DNA from: Phytophthora colocasiae
Taxonomy: Eukaryota; Oomycota; Peronosporomycetes; Peronosporales; Peronosporaceae
Direction: 5' to 3'
Length of the DNA: 64,000 bases
Assembly (NCBI GenBank): GCA_018806915.1
Contig: JAGKQI010000047.1
Coordinates: forward strand, 1,426,001 to 1,490,000
In this document: piece after piece, positions 29,961-39,966 of the stretch
Numbering within the stretch: the first letter of the stretch is position 1
Layout of the letters: every line of letters starts with the position of its first letter
The notes under the pieces: model-generated
Told to the model about the DNA's origin: nothing
Seen by the model: the letters and a program-made list of their open reading frames with translations, nothing else
Database searches by the model: none
Translations under genes and position numbers: made by a program

Positions 29961-31283
29961 ATGGTAATGAGCACTCGTGGAAGAGCGGCAGCTGCCGCGA
30001 ACGATGGCTTGCAAGCCAACCCAGCTCCGCCCGCAGCGCAGACTAACGCTGCACAACCCGCTGCGCAAGCTAATCCTGCGCAACCCGCCGTGCAGCTCGA
30101 TAATGCGCCACAAAGCGCTGCCCAGCCCGCTGTGCATGATCAAGCACCAGCGATCGCCGCAGCGCTGGACCCCGCAATCATGGCCCAGATCGCCAGCGTA
30201 GGCCCTGCGCTCACTGCTTTGGCTGCTGCATTTGGAGCGAACCGTGGAGACGGCGGAAGTCAACGCTCGCAGCCACAGCCCGAACAAGAGCCGAATGGTG
30301 ATGCCGAACCCGACGGCGAAGCTGGCACAAACCCTGCAGCAGAGCCAGGAAAACATTCAAACAAGGTGGACTTACGCAACATCAAGGTCGAACGATTTGA
30401 TGGCACAGTGGCATCTGGAAGCTTCGACGCCAAGGCTCGCGATTTCTGTGAAGAGCTCGACGAACAAATGGACGACGCCCAATCAATCGCTGGCCAAGTA
30501 TGGAGCGAAGACGTGAAGAAAGCTGTGTTCAAAATGCACCTTACGGGTATGGCGCGTCGTTGGTATCGCGATTGGCGAGCCGCCAACCCTGCGGCGACTT
30601 ACTCGGACGGAGCACATGCGCTAATTTACGAATTCCGGCCTGTATTGCTCGGAGTGGACATCGCGGAGCGCATCAAGAAGGAGCGAAAGGGCTGGAACGA
30701 GACGTACCGTGAATATGCGGACCAGCTTCTCCAGATGGCAGATGCGTTAGAGGGTGGAAAAGCCGTTCCCGCAAATGCGCGCCACGCCCTTGTTGCGTTC
30801 GTGCGAAATGCATATCCCAAATTCACCGACTTCCTAGAGACGAAGGTCAGTCTGGAAGGAGAAAAGCCTGAAGAACAGTTGAAAGTCGCGGTCTCGGTGT
30901 TGGCGCGCAAGGCAGAGACGGACGGACGCCTACCGGAACGCAAGAAGGTGAAAGCTGCGTCCCAAGCAGCGCCAACAACAAAGAACAAATTTACGAAATC
31001 CACAAGCAAGAAGCCACAACCGACGCCAGCAAAGGACGCGAAGAATCCGAAGAAACGCGCCGCTGAAGCCAAGACAGCTGTCGTTGAGCGGAAGAAGAAG
31101 AAGACCGCAACCAGCGTTGGAAGCAACAAGTCCTCGTTTACCTGCTACGTGTGTGGCCAAGCCGGGCACACGGCTGCCTATCATCGCCGATACCTATCCG
31201 GTGATGCAGAAGCCAAGAACGAGAAGGGCGAAGCAAACAAAGCCGCTGCCCAGTCTTCGGAAGACGAATCCAGTGGGAGCTAG
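29961..31283 (+). CDS. Copia-A Gag
   Basis: A 440-aa polyprotein. The Ala/Pro/Gln-rich N-terminus is followed by a helical capsid-like region (EELDEQMDDAQSIAGQVW, GMARRWYRDWRAANPAA), a Lys-rich segment and a CCHC-like knuckle, CYVCGQAGHTAAYH, whose last ligand is His instead of Cys. It ends with TAG directly followed by TGA. The Pol frame that follows is the same frame after those two stops. Confidence 0.85.
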   Translation: MVMSTRGRAAAAANDGLQANPAPPAAQTNAAQPAAQANPAQPAVQLDNAPQSAAQPAVHDQAPAIAAALDPAIMAQIASVGPALTALAAAFGANRGDGGSQRSQPQPEQEPNGDAEPDGEAGTNPAAEPGKHSNKVDLRNIKVERFDGTVASGSFDAKARDFCEELDEQMDDAQSIAGQVWSEDVKKAVFKMHLTGMARRWYRDWRAANPAATYSDGAHALIYEFRPVLLGVDIAERIKKERKGWNETYREYADQLLQMADALEGGKAVPANARHALVAFVRNAYPKFTDFLETKVSLEGEKPEEQLKVAVSVLARKAETDGRLPERKKVKAASQAAPTTKNKFTKSTSKKPQPTPAKDAKNPKKRAAEAKTAVVERKKKKTATSVGSNKSSFTCYVCGQAGHTAAYHRRYLSGDAEAKNEKGEANKAAAQSSEDESSGS

Positions 31284-31307
31284 TGAAGTGTTGGCGTCAG
31301 GTGGTGC

Positions 31308-34300
31308 CCTATATTATTAGATTCGGGCGCGTCCCACCACCTGACGGGCCGACTGGATGCCTTGACGATCACTAATAGCCATCAAACGCTGGCAGTCAAG
31401 GTCGCGGATGGACGCACGGTAGTGGCGAAGGCCAAAGGAAGGCTGAACGTTCACGCCATGGTGGACGATGGCCGCGGTAACCCTATTCGACGGGACTTCG
31501 TTGTGGATAACGTTTACTATGTGCCTGGATTCGAGAGCACACTGCTGTCAGTGTCGACGCTCGTGAAAGCTGGTCACGGCATTGAATTCTCCGAGTCCAG
31601 CTGCACCGTGTACAACGGCAATCGCCGACGGGTTGGTTGCGTGGCCCGCCTATTAAATGGGGTGTACTCGGTGATCACTGAGGAAGATGCTGGGCACGCT
31701 ATGCCAAGAGCTGTCTCTGCTGCAGTCCTGGGACAGGACTTGGAGAGCTGGCACAGACGACTCGGACACGTGAACTACGGTACTTTGCAGAAGATGGTGT
31801 CCAGTGGAGCTGTGAAGGGACTAAAGGTGGCTCAAGGAACCAAACCCCACATATGCACAATTTGCGCTCTCATGAAGTCGACCAAGGTTCCCGCTCCCTC
31901 TCGCCGGTCTAGTAGCGATGAAGTTGCTGACGGAGTGTGTCACGCCGATCTCAGTGGTCCCGTGTCAAAGTCTCGAAAAGGAAAGCGGTACATTATGGTG
32001 GTCGTGTGGAGAGATTATGTGAGGGCTTACGGTATCAAGCGCAAGTCTGAAGCTGCTCAAACGATCAAGCAGTTCCTCGCTCAAATCGAGCGCCACGCCG
32101 AGGTGCAGGCCTCCTCCATAAAAGTGTTGAGGACTGATGGAGGGACCGAGTTTCTGAATAAGGACGTCCGCAAGCTGATCCAGCAAACAGGGATACTTCA
32201 TGAGCACACAACGAGATATTCATCGTTCCAGAACGGAGTTGCGGAGAGGACCATTCGTACGCTCACCGAGATGGCGTCAGCCATGTTGGCGGACTCCGGT
32301 CTTCACCACTGGCTGTGGGAAGATGCCTTGAAGCATGCAGCCTTTATTCGCAATCGCATACCCAAGGCTGGAAGCAGCGTCACCCCACACGAACGAATAT
32401 TCGGCCGGAAACCTGACCTGAGTAAAATACCCATCTTCGGGCAGGCCGTCGTGGCACGCATTCCGCCAGAGATCAGACGCAAAAATCTCCGTTTTACTGA
32501 CGCTCGTGGAGAGCTGGGAGCATTTGTCGGCTGCAACGATACGATAAAGGGCTTCCAAGTTCACATTCCAGGCCCAAGCCGCAGTGTAATCGAGTCCAGA
32601 GACGTGCGTGTGCTCGACCGAATGCTACATGAACTCAACCCAGTCGATGAGGATGAAGACCTCGGCGACGCAACAGATGATGATGACTCCGACGATGAAG
32701 ACTCTAGTGCAGTAGTCACTACTGACCCAGATCCGTCGGAGCTGACAGCTGTTCGACGCTCCAAGCGTATTGCGCAACGAAACGAAGACCAGGCGCATGC
32801 GTTCTCGGTGCTCGCCGAAGTCATTCGGGAGCCGATGAATTTGGCCGAGGCCAAGCGATCCCCTCAATGGTCCCACTGGGAACAGGCCATAAGGGAGGAA
32901 ATCGAGGCACTCTTTGAAAACGGGACCTTTGAATGGGTTGAGCCGCCACCCGATGCCAAGATCCTCGATCACACGTTCCAATTCCGGTTAAAGTTGGGAT
33001 CTGACGGGGATATTGCTCGATATAAGGCGAGACTATGCGCCAGAGGTGACAAACAAGAATTCATCCTGCACTTCCTGGATACTTATGCTCCTGTAGCTGC
33101 ACTCGTCACGGTACGCATCTTCTTGGCTATAGTAGTGAGACTCGAGCTTCACGTGCGCCAGGGTGACGTGCCATCGGCCTATGTGAAGGCTGATCTAGTT
33201 GAAGAAATCTACATGCGTCCTGTGCCGGGTTTTTCGGACGTAAATCACACTGGACTGGTTTGGCGGCTGCGCAAAGCGCTGTATGGACTCCGTCAAGCGG
33301 GTCGACAATGGCACAAGGAAATTGATGGTTTCCTCAGGGAGTATGGGCTCTCGCCAGCGCGCGCAGACCCGTGTTTGTACTTTACTTATGTGGATGACTC
33401 ACTTCTGCTAGTGTGTTTGTATGTAGATGACCTTCTTATCGCACACAAAGAAGAGGAGCAAGTACTCCGTCTTATGGCTGCGCTCAGTCGCAAGTACCAA
33501 GTCAAGGACCTCGGCGAGCCCGACCAGTTCCTCGGCATGCGAGTGGAGAGACCATCGAAGTCTGTCCTGCTGCTCTCGCAAGTGACGTACGTGCAGGAAA
33601 TGCTGCACCGCTTTGCAGTTGACGAGACACGGCCAGCCTCTACACCCATGGTGCCTAACACGCGTTTGGACCTGGAAGACCAAGTTCAAAGTCAGGAAGA
33701 AGCCATCTTCATGCAGCGCCAGCCGTACCGTCAAGCCGTCGGCGCGCTTTTGTATCTGGCTCGCGTGAGCCGACCGGATATCGGTTTTGCAGTGAGTCAA
33801 TTATCAAGGCACTGCGCTACACCAAGGAAAGCGGCTTGGGATGCAGTGAAGTTTTTGTTCCGCTACCTAAATGGGACAAAATCAATGCATCTACGATTTG
33901 AACCAAGCGGCGACGATATCATGGTAGCGTCCGATGCTGACTGGGCCAACGACCACGTGGACAGGAAGTCGATCTCCGGACACGTCGTGTTCCTTTTTGG
34001 GTGTCCAGTCGCCTGGGGCAGCAAGAAGCAGACCATCGTCGCAAAGTCAAGCACGGCTGCTGAGTACATTGCAGCAGATGTCGCTATCGAAGAAGCGATG
34101 ATGGTGCGACTAATCGTCGACGAGGTCATGCACCGGAACACACCGTTGACGCTGTGCATGGACAGTCAGCCCGCCATCGCCCGGTTGAAGAGACACGGGT
34201 TATCGGAGACTCAGAAGACCGTGGATGTCAAGTTTAAGGCCGCCAAGAGCTTACTTCAAGAGGGGTCGATTGCAGTGCAATATTTGCCGACGGGTGAAAT

Positions 34301-34385
34301 GCCTGCCGATCTACTCACGAAGGCTCTAGCCCGGATCCAACACCTACGCAAGTGTGGCATGTGTTGCCTTGCGAGCACCGGGTAG
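31308..34385 (+). CDS. Copia-A Pol: protease, integrase, reverse transcriptase, RNase H
   Basis: The frame is open from just after the Gag stops. The aspartic protease motif is [12 protein letters not shown] at 31314. The integrase zinc region ([11 protein letters not shown], then CTICALMKS) is followed by the catalytic core Asp in HADLSGP, Asp in RTDGGTEF and Glu in [10 protein letters not shown]. The reverse transcriptase has [11 protein letters not shown] and the active site [10 protein letters not shown]. RNase H has [18 protein letters not shown] and [15 protein letters not shown]. Pol itself is intact. The Gag-Pol junction has two stops in frame, and a +1 frame stays open through part of it, so expression would need recoding or it marks a small lesion. 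Confidence 0.9.
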   Translation, partial: PILLDSGASHHLTGRLDALTITNSHQTLAVKVADGRTVVAKAKGRLNVHAMVDDGRGNPIRRDFVVDNVYYVPGFESTLLSVSTLVKAGHGIEFSESSCTVYNGNRRRVGCVARLLNGVYSVITEEDAGHAMPRAVSAAVLGQDLESWHRRLGHVNYGTLQKMVSSGAVKGLKVAQGTKPHICTICALMKSTKVPAPSRRSSSDEVADGVCHADLSGPVSKSRKGKRYIMVVVWRDYVRAYGIKRKSEAAQTIKQFLAQIERHAEVQASSIKVLRTDGGTEFLNKDVRKLIQQTGILHEHTTRYSSFQNGVAERTIRTLTEMASAMLADSGLHHWLWEDALKHAAFIRNRIPKAGSSVTPHERIFGRKPDLSKIPIFGQAVVARIPPEIRRKNLRFTDARGELGAFVGCNDTIKGFQVHIPGPSRSVIESRDVRVLDRMLHELNPVDEDEDLGDATDDDDSDDEDSSAVVTTDPDPSELTAVRRSKRIAQRNEDQAHAFSVLAEVIREPMNLAEAKRSPQWSHWEQAIREEIEALFENGTFEWVEPPPDAKILDHTFQFRLKLGSDGDIARYKARLCARGDKQEFILHFLDTYAPVAALVTVRIFLAIVVRLELHVRQGDVPSAYVKADLVEEIYMRPVPGFSDVNHTGLVWRLRKALYGLRQAGRQWHKEIDGFLREYGLSPARADPCLYFTYVDDSLLLVCLYVDDLLIAHKEEEQVLRLMAALSRKYQVKDLGEPDQFLGMRVERPSKSVLLLSQVTYVQEMLHRFAVDETRPASTPMVPNTRLDLEDQVQSQEEAIFMQRQPYRQAVGALLYLARVSRPDIGFAVSQLSRHCATPRKAAWDAVKFLFRYLNGTKSMHLRFEPSGDDIMVASDADWANDHVDRKSISGHVVFLFGCPVAWGSKKQTIVAKSSTAAEYIAADVAIEEAMMVRLIVDEVMHRNTPLTLCMDSQPAIARLKRHGLSETQKTVDVKFKAAKSLLQEGSIAVQYLPTGEMPADLLTKALARIQHLRKCGMCCLASTG

Positions 34386-34579
34386 CAAAGATACTCGCGT
34401 GCTGCTTGTGGGGGAGGTGTGGAATCGGCGGCGTAGTACTGGTACAAGCTGCACGCGAGCCCACCCCACGGTCCTGGACGCAGTGACAATGGAGGCGTGG
34501 CCAGCGGGCATTGGCCAGTGGACCTTCAAGCTCAACATCGTATGCGTATACATGAACCCTGAAAAAGAGGCAGACACTA

Positions 34580-36467
34580 TTGTACTGGCAAGATGAAATG
34601 CTCCATACAAAAATGTTGTTGCCCATAATTTTAAAACTAGAAATCCATTGAAAATTCTAAGAATAGCGGGATAAGCACCAACACACGGAGAACATTGCTG
34701 GTTGCATTCCGCAGTCTCACTTCCAGTTTTCCCCCCGCAATGCGGCATCTAACGGCTTACGAAAAGATGCACATCGTGCGAGCACACGAGTATTTTGTCA
34801 ATGAAGCACGCGAACGAAAGGACCCCGAAGACGACCCGTACGTCAGCGTGTAGCCGACTGTCTTGCGATAACGACGGATATGGTCAAGCGCACAATGGCG
34901 CACTGGAACAAGCACCACGACGAAACGTTCACCGCCGACACAGCTCCTCGAGGGAAGCCTCCACGATCAGAGACAGTCCAACTTCATCAGATGATTTCCG
35001 ACATTATTGATGAGCGTAATCATTTGAAAAAGCCGACGACGTCCAACATTTTGGTTTCTGAAATACAAAAAAAAAACAGGTTCAACCATACCGGCCAGAA
35101 CAATGCGATCTGAATTGAACAAAATGGACTGTAGCTTTGTTCGAGGTCAAACCCGTGATCCACGCGCTGATTCAGAGGGGAATATTGCATTTCGAAAAGT
35201 GTATTTGCAAAACAAAGTTTCTAACTTAAATGCGCGCAGATATCCTAAACTTCCAGAGGTTTATTTAGATGAGAGCTACTGTAATGTCAACCACGTGGCT
35301 GGATCGACGTGGTTGCGCAAAGGATCGTCACGGTATACTGCAAGTGGAAAAGGAAAACGTTATTGCATCGTTGGTGCTGGAATTGTCTACGTAAAGAACG
35401 GAAAACTGGATGCAGAGTGGGTACCTGATTCGTTGGAATATTGGCCGTCTCACTACACCTCACAAAATTCTGACTATCACGGTAATTTTACTGGGTCACT
35501 GTTTAATCTTTGGTTCGAGAGAGTGTGTGGTGTCCTGCAGCTACTTTATGGAAGTTGCCGAATCCACATGGACGGCGCTTCCTACCACAAGGTCCAGATC
35601 AACGCTGTTCCACCCAGCAATGCGCTCCGAGATGAGATGATCGTGTGGTTGAAAGGTCAAGGCTACAATGCCCCTTCTCACTATACACGCAAACAGCTTC
35701 GGGCTGTCATCGCACAGGTACTATAAACCTTTTTAATTTTTTGCTTTTTTACTGAAAATCTTTTTTTTTAGGTTCGGCCGCCTCCTATTTACGAAGCGGT
35801 TGAGACTGCGCGCAGATTCAAACATGAAGTGCTCTACACTCCCCCGTATCATCCGGAGCTCCAACCAATCGAGATGATATGGGGTGCGTTGAAGAATCGC
35901 ATCGCTTTGGATCCTTCCGACTCGCTAGATGATCTTGGCATCAAGATTAAAGAAGGCCTTGACGCTATTACCAAGAAAGAATGGATCGGGGCTTATAAAA
36001 AGGTGCAGATGCAAGAGCTACTCTACATTGAGGAAGCTCAAACTGCAGTTTCAGTAACGATTCCAGCACATTCACGGGAAGAACTTGCTGCCGAGTCGCT
36101 ATACAGAGACGATTTCGACATGGAAGTTGAGTATAGCGTTGCATTATAAATATATTGTCTTACAGAAAATCAAAATTAACAGTTTATTAGGCCTCGTAAT
36201 TGAAGTTCGGAAAATATTTTTTTATGTGGCAACCATACGGTGACCATATGGGGTGTTAAAGCCTCGATATTTTAGCGGTTTTGATAGGGAAGCATTTTTC
36301 AATTAAGTGTAGACATCGCATTTCGAGTGGATAGAAACGGTTTGAATCATTACTTAAAAGAGGAGATACTGGGCTTTCTAACAAAAAAAAAAACAAATCA
36401 AACCAATAATTGGGGAATGTAATACGTCCCATCAAAAAAGTTGGAGCATTTCATCTTGCCAGTACAA
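34580..36467 (+). mobile_element. Tc1/mariner (IS630-type) element inside the Copia-A 3' LTR
   Basis: Terminal inverted repeats of 26 bp begin TTGTACTGGCAAGATGAAAT at both ends and are flanked by TA (34578-34579, 36468-36469). The uninterrupted 5' LTR of Copia-A shows the same spot with a single TA. It encodes a DDE transposase on the plus strand. Confidence 0.9.
34741..36149 (+). pseudogene. IS630/Tc1-type DDE transposase, frameshifted
   Basis: It starts MRHLTAYEKMHIVRAHEYF at 34741. The frame changes near 34850, and again at an A10 run near 35070. The main exon then runs to 35717, and an intron (GTACTA...TTTTAG, 35718-35771) leads to the last exon, ending at 36149. DDE-region motifs are VYLDESYCN, IHMDGASYHK and TPPYHPELQPIEMIWG, giving the acidic triad. 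The shifts suggest the copy is inactive, although the homopolymer one could be a sequencing artefact. Confidence 0.8.
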
Positions 36468-36701
36468 TACTCTAAACCAACCTAATGCACTTCAGAATTA
36501 TCTGTCTCTCAGAGAAGCAGATTTTGCAACAAAGAAGAAGAAGTTGTTTTCGCGTTTTCGCTAGCAACACCATTTACTCCTCTCTCTGTAAAAGTTGAAT
36601 AGCAATACCATTTCGTACATGTGACTACGCTCGAATCTACCCAACCCATAGTTTTCAAGACACACCAGGCATGCCGTACGCCGTGTTCTCGATATTCTCG
36701 A

Positions 36702-37011
36702 TATTCTCCAAGTTCATGCTGTAACGAGGTCTTCCGATGCTGATACCGTACACTTCTTCTCGCAAAGCGCCCAACAGGTCACCATGGACCCTTTAGTGAA
36801 GAAGTGGAAGAACTAAGTACTTCATATCAAGAGTGAAGCCCACAGGATTCATCACAACCGATTGAATCCACTTGCCTTTTGCCTTCTCCTAATGCCAATT
36901 GACCCACCAATAGTTCACTAGCTAACGTCCTCTCTGAAATGAGACGTTCAGAACATGATCGCGCCATTTTAGTACCTTAGGAACCCACCGACCTATCTTC
37001 ATTCGTCTTCA
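36702..37011 (-). pseudogene. Relic of TIR-domain gene 3' part (left arm)
   Basis: This is the mirror of 46451-46760. On the minus strand it aligns with the second TIR domain and following sequence of the intact gene at 57091-61731. It contains ERTLASELLVGQLALGEGK- and REEVYGISIG-like stretches separated by frame changes. It lies between the Kazal gene and Copia-A. Confidence 0.7.
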
Positions 37012-37198
37012 ATTCTGTACGCGCCTTGGATTGATTATCCAGCTCTTCCTTCCGTAGTAAAAGAAAGTAATCGTAAATTCGGTACGATTCAGATAGTTAT
37101 CATGGAAATCAATCGTAAGGCAAAACAACATGGCAGAGATTGGGCAAACTTCATGTAGGCATCTTTACTCATGAAGTTTTAGAAGCGCAACGATCTAA

Positions 37199-37480
37199 TT
37201 ACGACTGCTGCTGCTCATTCGAGCAAGCACCGTCAGCAACCTTGGTGATGTTCTTGTCGGGGTGGTTGCAGCTCGTGATGCCCAGGTTGCATTCGTTGCT
37301 GTAGGTTACACCATCCGAGCCACATACGGGGGCGTAGTTGTCGGGGCATCCCATGTCAGCACACATGGGACCCTTGTAACCAGGGGCGAAAGCGAGGTTA
37401 CGCTGTTCCGTGTTGCCTTCAGCAGCAACAGCAGAAGCGATGGCGGCGGCAATAAGCACAAGTCCGAAAGTAAACTTCAT
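37199..37480 (-). CDS. Secreted Kazal-type serine protease inhibitor (left arm)
   Basis: 93 aa. The signal peptide MKFTFGLVLIAAAIASAVAA is followed by a short linker and one Kazal domain with the framework CADMGCPDNYAPVCGSDG, VTYSNEC, C and C (six cysteines). The P1 position after CP is Asp, as in several Phytophthora EPI-type inhibitors. Such proteins inhibit host subtilisin-like or other serine proteases in the apoplast (family knowledge). The protein is identical to the right-arm copy. The gene's first 32 upstream bases are shared, then the duplication ends. Confidence 0.92.
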   Translation of the reverse strand: MKFTFGLVLIAAAIASAVAAEGNTEQRNLAFAPGYKGPMCADMGCPDNYAPVCGSDGVTYSNECNLGITSCNHPDKNITKVADGACSNEQQQS

Positions 37481-37512
37481 GGTGAGAGTGAGTGAGTGAT
37501 GGCTGAGTGCGA

Positions 37513-38452
37513 GGTGCGGCGCGAATGTGAAAATGAATCACTAGGAACAACGAACCTTACAGAGATACGTATCGTTAAGTTTGTTTGATCACCACTCGTG
37601 CTCGATTGCGGCTGCAATGCCGTCAAATCTGGTTTGCTTTTTCGTATCGTTGACGAAAAATTAATCCCGTGACTAGCATTTTGTCAACGTGAGTGTGTGA
37701 CACACGTGTGTTCCAGCTTACCGTAGAAAAGAAAGGTTGTGGCATGCCTTCCAGTACGAACACCTTCATCTGTTTGCCGTAAATTTCGGGCCACAATTCA
37801 CGCAGCACTACTAGTATCTGCTACGGCATTTCCAAGAAAGAGTTTTCCCAACACGGTATATGAACATGTACTGTACATGTATGTAGAACGACCTTGAACT
37901 CAGCCTACTCGGCTGTCGTCAGTGACGATCTTGCTGGATTCGCCGATGTGCTGGTACAAAGTACAGAGTAGCGCAGTGGAAGGCAGATGAACTCCAAAGA
38001 GGGGGGGGGGGGGGGGAAGGGAGGACTCGAACCCCTTATATTAGGTACTTATGAACTCCAAAGAGGTACTTACTGTACTTACACAGCCCAATTGATTGTC
38101 CTTCCAATGCCACGATGATGAAAACGAGATCGGTGGTGAGGCTCACGGTTTCTGAAAACAATGTTTTCAAAACATGTTAACCCTTCTACCAATTGCTTAC
38201 CATGTAAACGTAGCGACGAGTCCTAGGTGCTACAAAGCAGTTCAGACTCTGCAGAGTGTTGATGATCAAGGCTCTCATGTCGTCCCAGTATTATTGTAGG
38301 TTCTACTCGAAACTGCATTGGGCGATTGGTTGAATCGCCGGAGCCAAATCGCCGGGCAATCGCCAAACCTATATTAACTCATAATATTAATATATTCCAC
38401 CGCATAGGATTTCCTGGGGCGCCTCCACAGCTGCGGCAACTTCAGAAGAAAC
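37513..38452. other. Left part of the spacer, no gene seen
   Basis: This interval holds no supported gene. It contains a G-run of about 16 bases near 38003, flanked by a 16-bp direct repeat, and the repeated motif ATCGCC(G/A) near 38340-38370. Confidence 0.4.
37987..38066 (-). repeat. Possible retroposed tRNA 3' fragment with 16-bp target duplication
   Basis: ATGAACTCCAAAGAGG occurs at 37987-38002 and 38051-38066. Between them, read on the minus strand, is AAGGGGTTCGAGTCCTCCC, which resembles a tRNA T-arm with B box, followed by a C-run. No A box is present, so this is a fragment only. Confidence 0.35.
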
Positions 38453-38755
38453 ATGGCTGCGGAAGCTGGAGCTTCAGTCTCGACAAGTGGTGGCACTCGA
38501 AGGCGCTTGTCACCATACCCAGAGCGAGCAAGAACACCAACGCGAATGTTTCCGTCCACAGAGCGAAGTCGTACACCCCTGATAACGCCCCCAGTTCGAT
38601 CGAGGGTGTCACCATCGCTTGAACGTCCTCGTACACGCACGTCACCTTATCCACAGAGAGCCCGGGCGTCCTCGCAAGGCACGCCACACACAGCCCAGGA
38701 CCAACCTCGCCGATACGGAGCACGAAGAGTAATTTCGAGGCCTAGGAAAGCTTGA
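38453..38755 (+). CDS. Arg/Ser/Pro-rich small ORF
   Basis: A 100-aa frame with a periodic pattern (SPYPERARTPTRMFPSTER, then SPSLERPRTRTSPYPQRARAS), rich in SP/TP sites. It converges on the 3' end of the split transposase with 25 bp between stops. It may be a second product of that element or a chance frame. The repeat periodicity argues for coding, and the absence of a known family argues for caution. Confidence 0.3.
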   Translation: MAAEAGASVSTSGGTRRRLSPYPERARTPTRMFPSTERSRTPLITPPVRSRVSPSLERPRTRTSPYPQRARASSQGTPHTAQDQPRRYGARRVISRPRKA

Positions 38756-38780
38756 GCGAGGAGGTTTTTTATTTGTTTGT

Positions 38781-38865
38781 TTATTCAGTACGTCTCACGA
38801 TAAATCCTAAGTCATCATCTGCTTCGTCACTTCTGATGGCATTATCCGATATATCGGGCACTTGC
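38781..38865 (-). pseudogene. C-terminal fragment of the split DDE transposase
   Basis: Reading minus from the left edge of Copia-B, the frame of the transposase at 44246-45272 continues for 27 codons (QVPDISDNAIRSDEADDDLG and on) to TAA at 38783-38781. This shows that Copia-B landed inside the coding sequence, near its 3' end. Confidence 0.8.
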
Positions 38866-39235
38866 TAGCAGAATCCTGATCTCGAGGTGGCTACATTCCG
38901 AGATGGCTACACTACGAGTGTAAAGATGTCGCTTGAGCTGGAGCCTAGAAGGATGAGGGACAAGACGATCTGCGCGCTGTTGAAGGGAGACGCGTATGAC
39001 CAAAGGGGGTTTTACTGTTGAAGGTGCTTGTGAGGCATGTCCAACGGGTTTTCCCTCCTCGTGTATGACACGTAGGCGTGGGCGACCATGCGATAGTTAA
39101 TGGACTAATGTCACGGTGAGTTTTGCTTTGTGGACAAGAATCTATTGCTTCTCGTCTTGCTGTTCGATCAAGTAGGCACTTACGCGACCTGTGCAGTGCT
39201 GAGTGAGCTACCAACTACGAGCGAACTTGCTGCTA
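38866..39235 (+). repeat. 5' LTR of Copia-B
   Basis: This is a 370-bp direct repeat, identical by eye to the 3' LTR, with inverted ends TAGCAG/CTGCTA. Confidence 0.9.
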
Positions 39236-39273
39236 GGTTATGAGCCCAAGGTTAGCTCAAGGACGGAAGTAAG

Positions 39274-39966
39274 ATGAGCAGTAATACAAGTCAAGCACCT
39301 ACAAGTCAACAAAATGCGAGCCAGAGTACGACTAGTTCAAGCTCGGGTACATCTGCAAATACCGCAGTACAGTCTGTAATGACACCATCGTCTACTGGAG
39401 TGGCTGGAGGACACTCTTCGGTAGTGACGGCAGGAATTTCTAGTCAACCTGGTGGAGGAACAAATACTGTGATGCAAGTACCGAAACCGATGGGTAGTAG
39501 CAAGCCACCCAAATTCGATGATACCTTTGAAGTGTACCAGATGCGACTTAAGTTGTATTTGGAGCAAAGAGATTCATGGGGTGTGGTGACTGGAGCTGAA
39601 ACCCGACACGCGACGGATCCTGTGTTGCAACGTCATTTTGATGATCGAAATCGGTTAGCCATGGAGACTATAATTCGTGGAGTAAAGGGACCTGATGCGC
39701 AAAAAGTGTGCAATTTCGACACTGCCAAAGAGATGTGGGAAACTCTAACAGCGGAGAAGACCCAGAGAGATTTTTCTTATGCAGTTCACTTGAAGCGCGA
39801 GCTGTATACGCACTCGTATACACCAGGAAGGAAGATGGCTGATTATATTCAAGAGATGAACTCTCTTCGTCAGCGACTGCAGCACATGGGAACTAGTTTC
39901 GTAATTCAAGACAACGAGATGTCCCAGTTGCTGTTGATGGGGTTTGTGCGGTACATCGGGAAGTAG
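39274..39966 (+). CDS. Copia-B Gag, N-terminal part
   Basis: 230 aa. A Ser/Thr-rich N-terminus is followed by a Copia-type Gag (UBN2-like) region: PPKFDDTFEVYQMRLKLYL, AKEMWETLTAEK and GRKMADYIQEMNSLRQRL. The frame shifts near 39945, where HREVVTQFDF appears in the next frame, so Gag continues in the following ORF. Confidence 0.85.
   Translation: MSSNTSQAPTSQQNASQSTTSSSSGTSANTAVQSVMTPSSTGVAGGHSSVVTAGISSQPGGGTNTVMQVPKPMGSSKPPKFDDTFEVYQMRLKLYLEQRDSWGVVTGAETRHATDPVLQRHFDDRNRLAMETIIRGVKGPDAQKVCNFDTAKEMWETLTAEKTQRDFSYAVHLKRELYTHSYTPGRKMADYIQEMNSLRQRLQHMGTSFVIQDNEMSQLLLMGFVRYIGK

Larger units (their letters stand above)
29716..36531 (+). mobile_element. Copia-type LTR retrotransposon A
   Basis: LTRs of 224 bp start TGTGGAATCGGCGGCG and end TTTGCAACA. 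The 5-bp target duplication AAGAA lies at 29711-29715 and 36532-36536. The 5' LTR is 29716-29939. The 3' LTR begins at 34418 and is split by a Tc1/mariner element before ending at 36531. The two LTRs differ at one position that I can see, so insertion was recent. A purine tract (GGGGGAGG) precedes the 3' LTR. The gene order protease-integrase-RT-RNase H defines Ty1/Copia. The opposite arm of the duplication carries the empty site. Confidence 0.93.
27290..37512. repeat. Left arm of large inverted duplication
   Basis: This arm contains, in order, family gene a (minus), a MITE, family gene b (plus), Copia-A (later insertion), a TIR-gene relic and a Kazal gene (minus). Apart from the Copia-A insertion it matches 45950-49930 in reverse complement with very few differences. 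The inner edge is sharp at GGCTGAGTGCGA (37501-37512 against 45950-45961). The outer edge fades near 27290. Confidence 0.9.

Noticed and set aside
34354..34596. 80-aa frame across the Copia-A 3' LTR
   Set aside because: It mixes the end of Pol in another frame with LTR sequence, so it is a shadow frame.
38003..38050. tRNA gene
   Set aside because: Only a T-arm-like segment is present, with no acceptor pairing, D-arm or A box.
38945..39214. 89-aa minus-strand frame in both Copia-B LTRs
   Set aside because: It is duplicated because the LTRs are identical. No protein-like pattern or start context; a by-product of LTR sequence.
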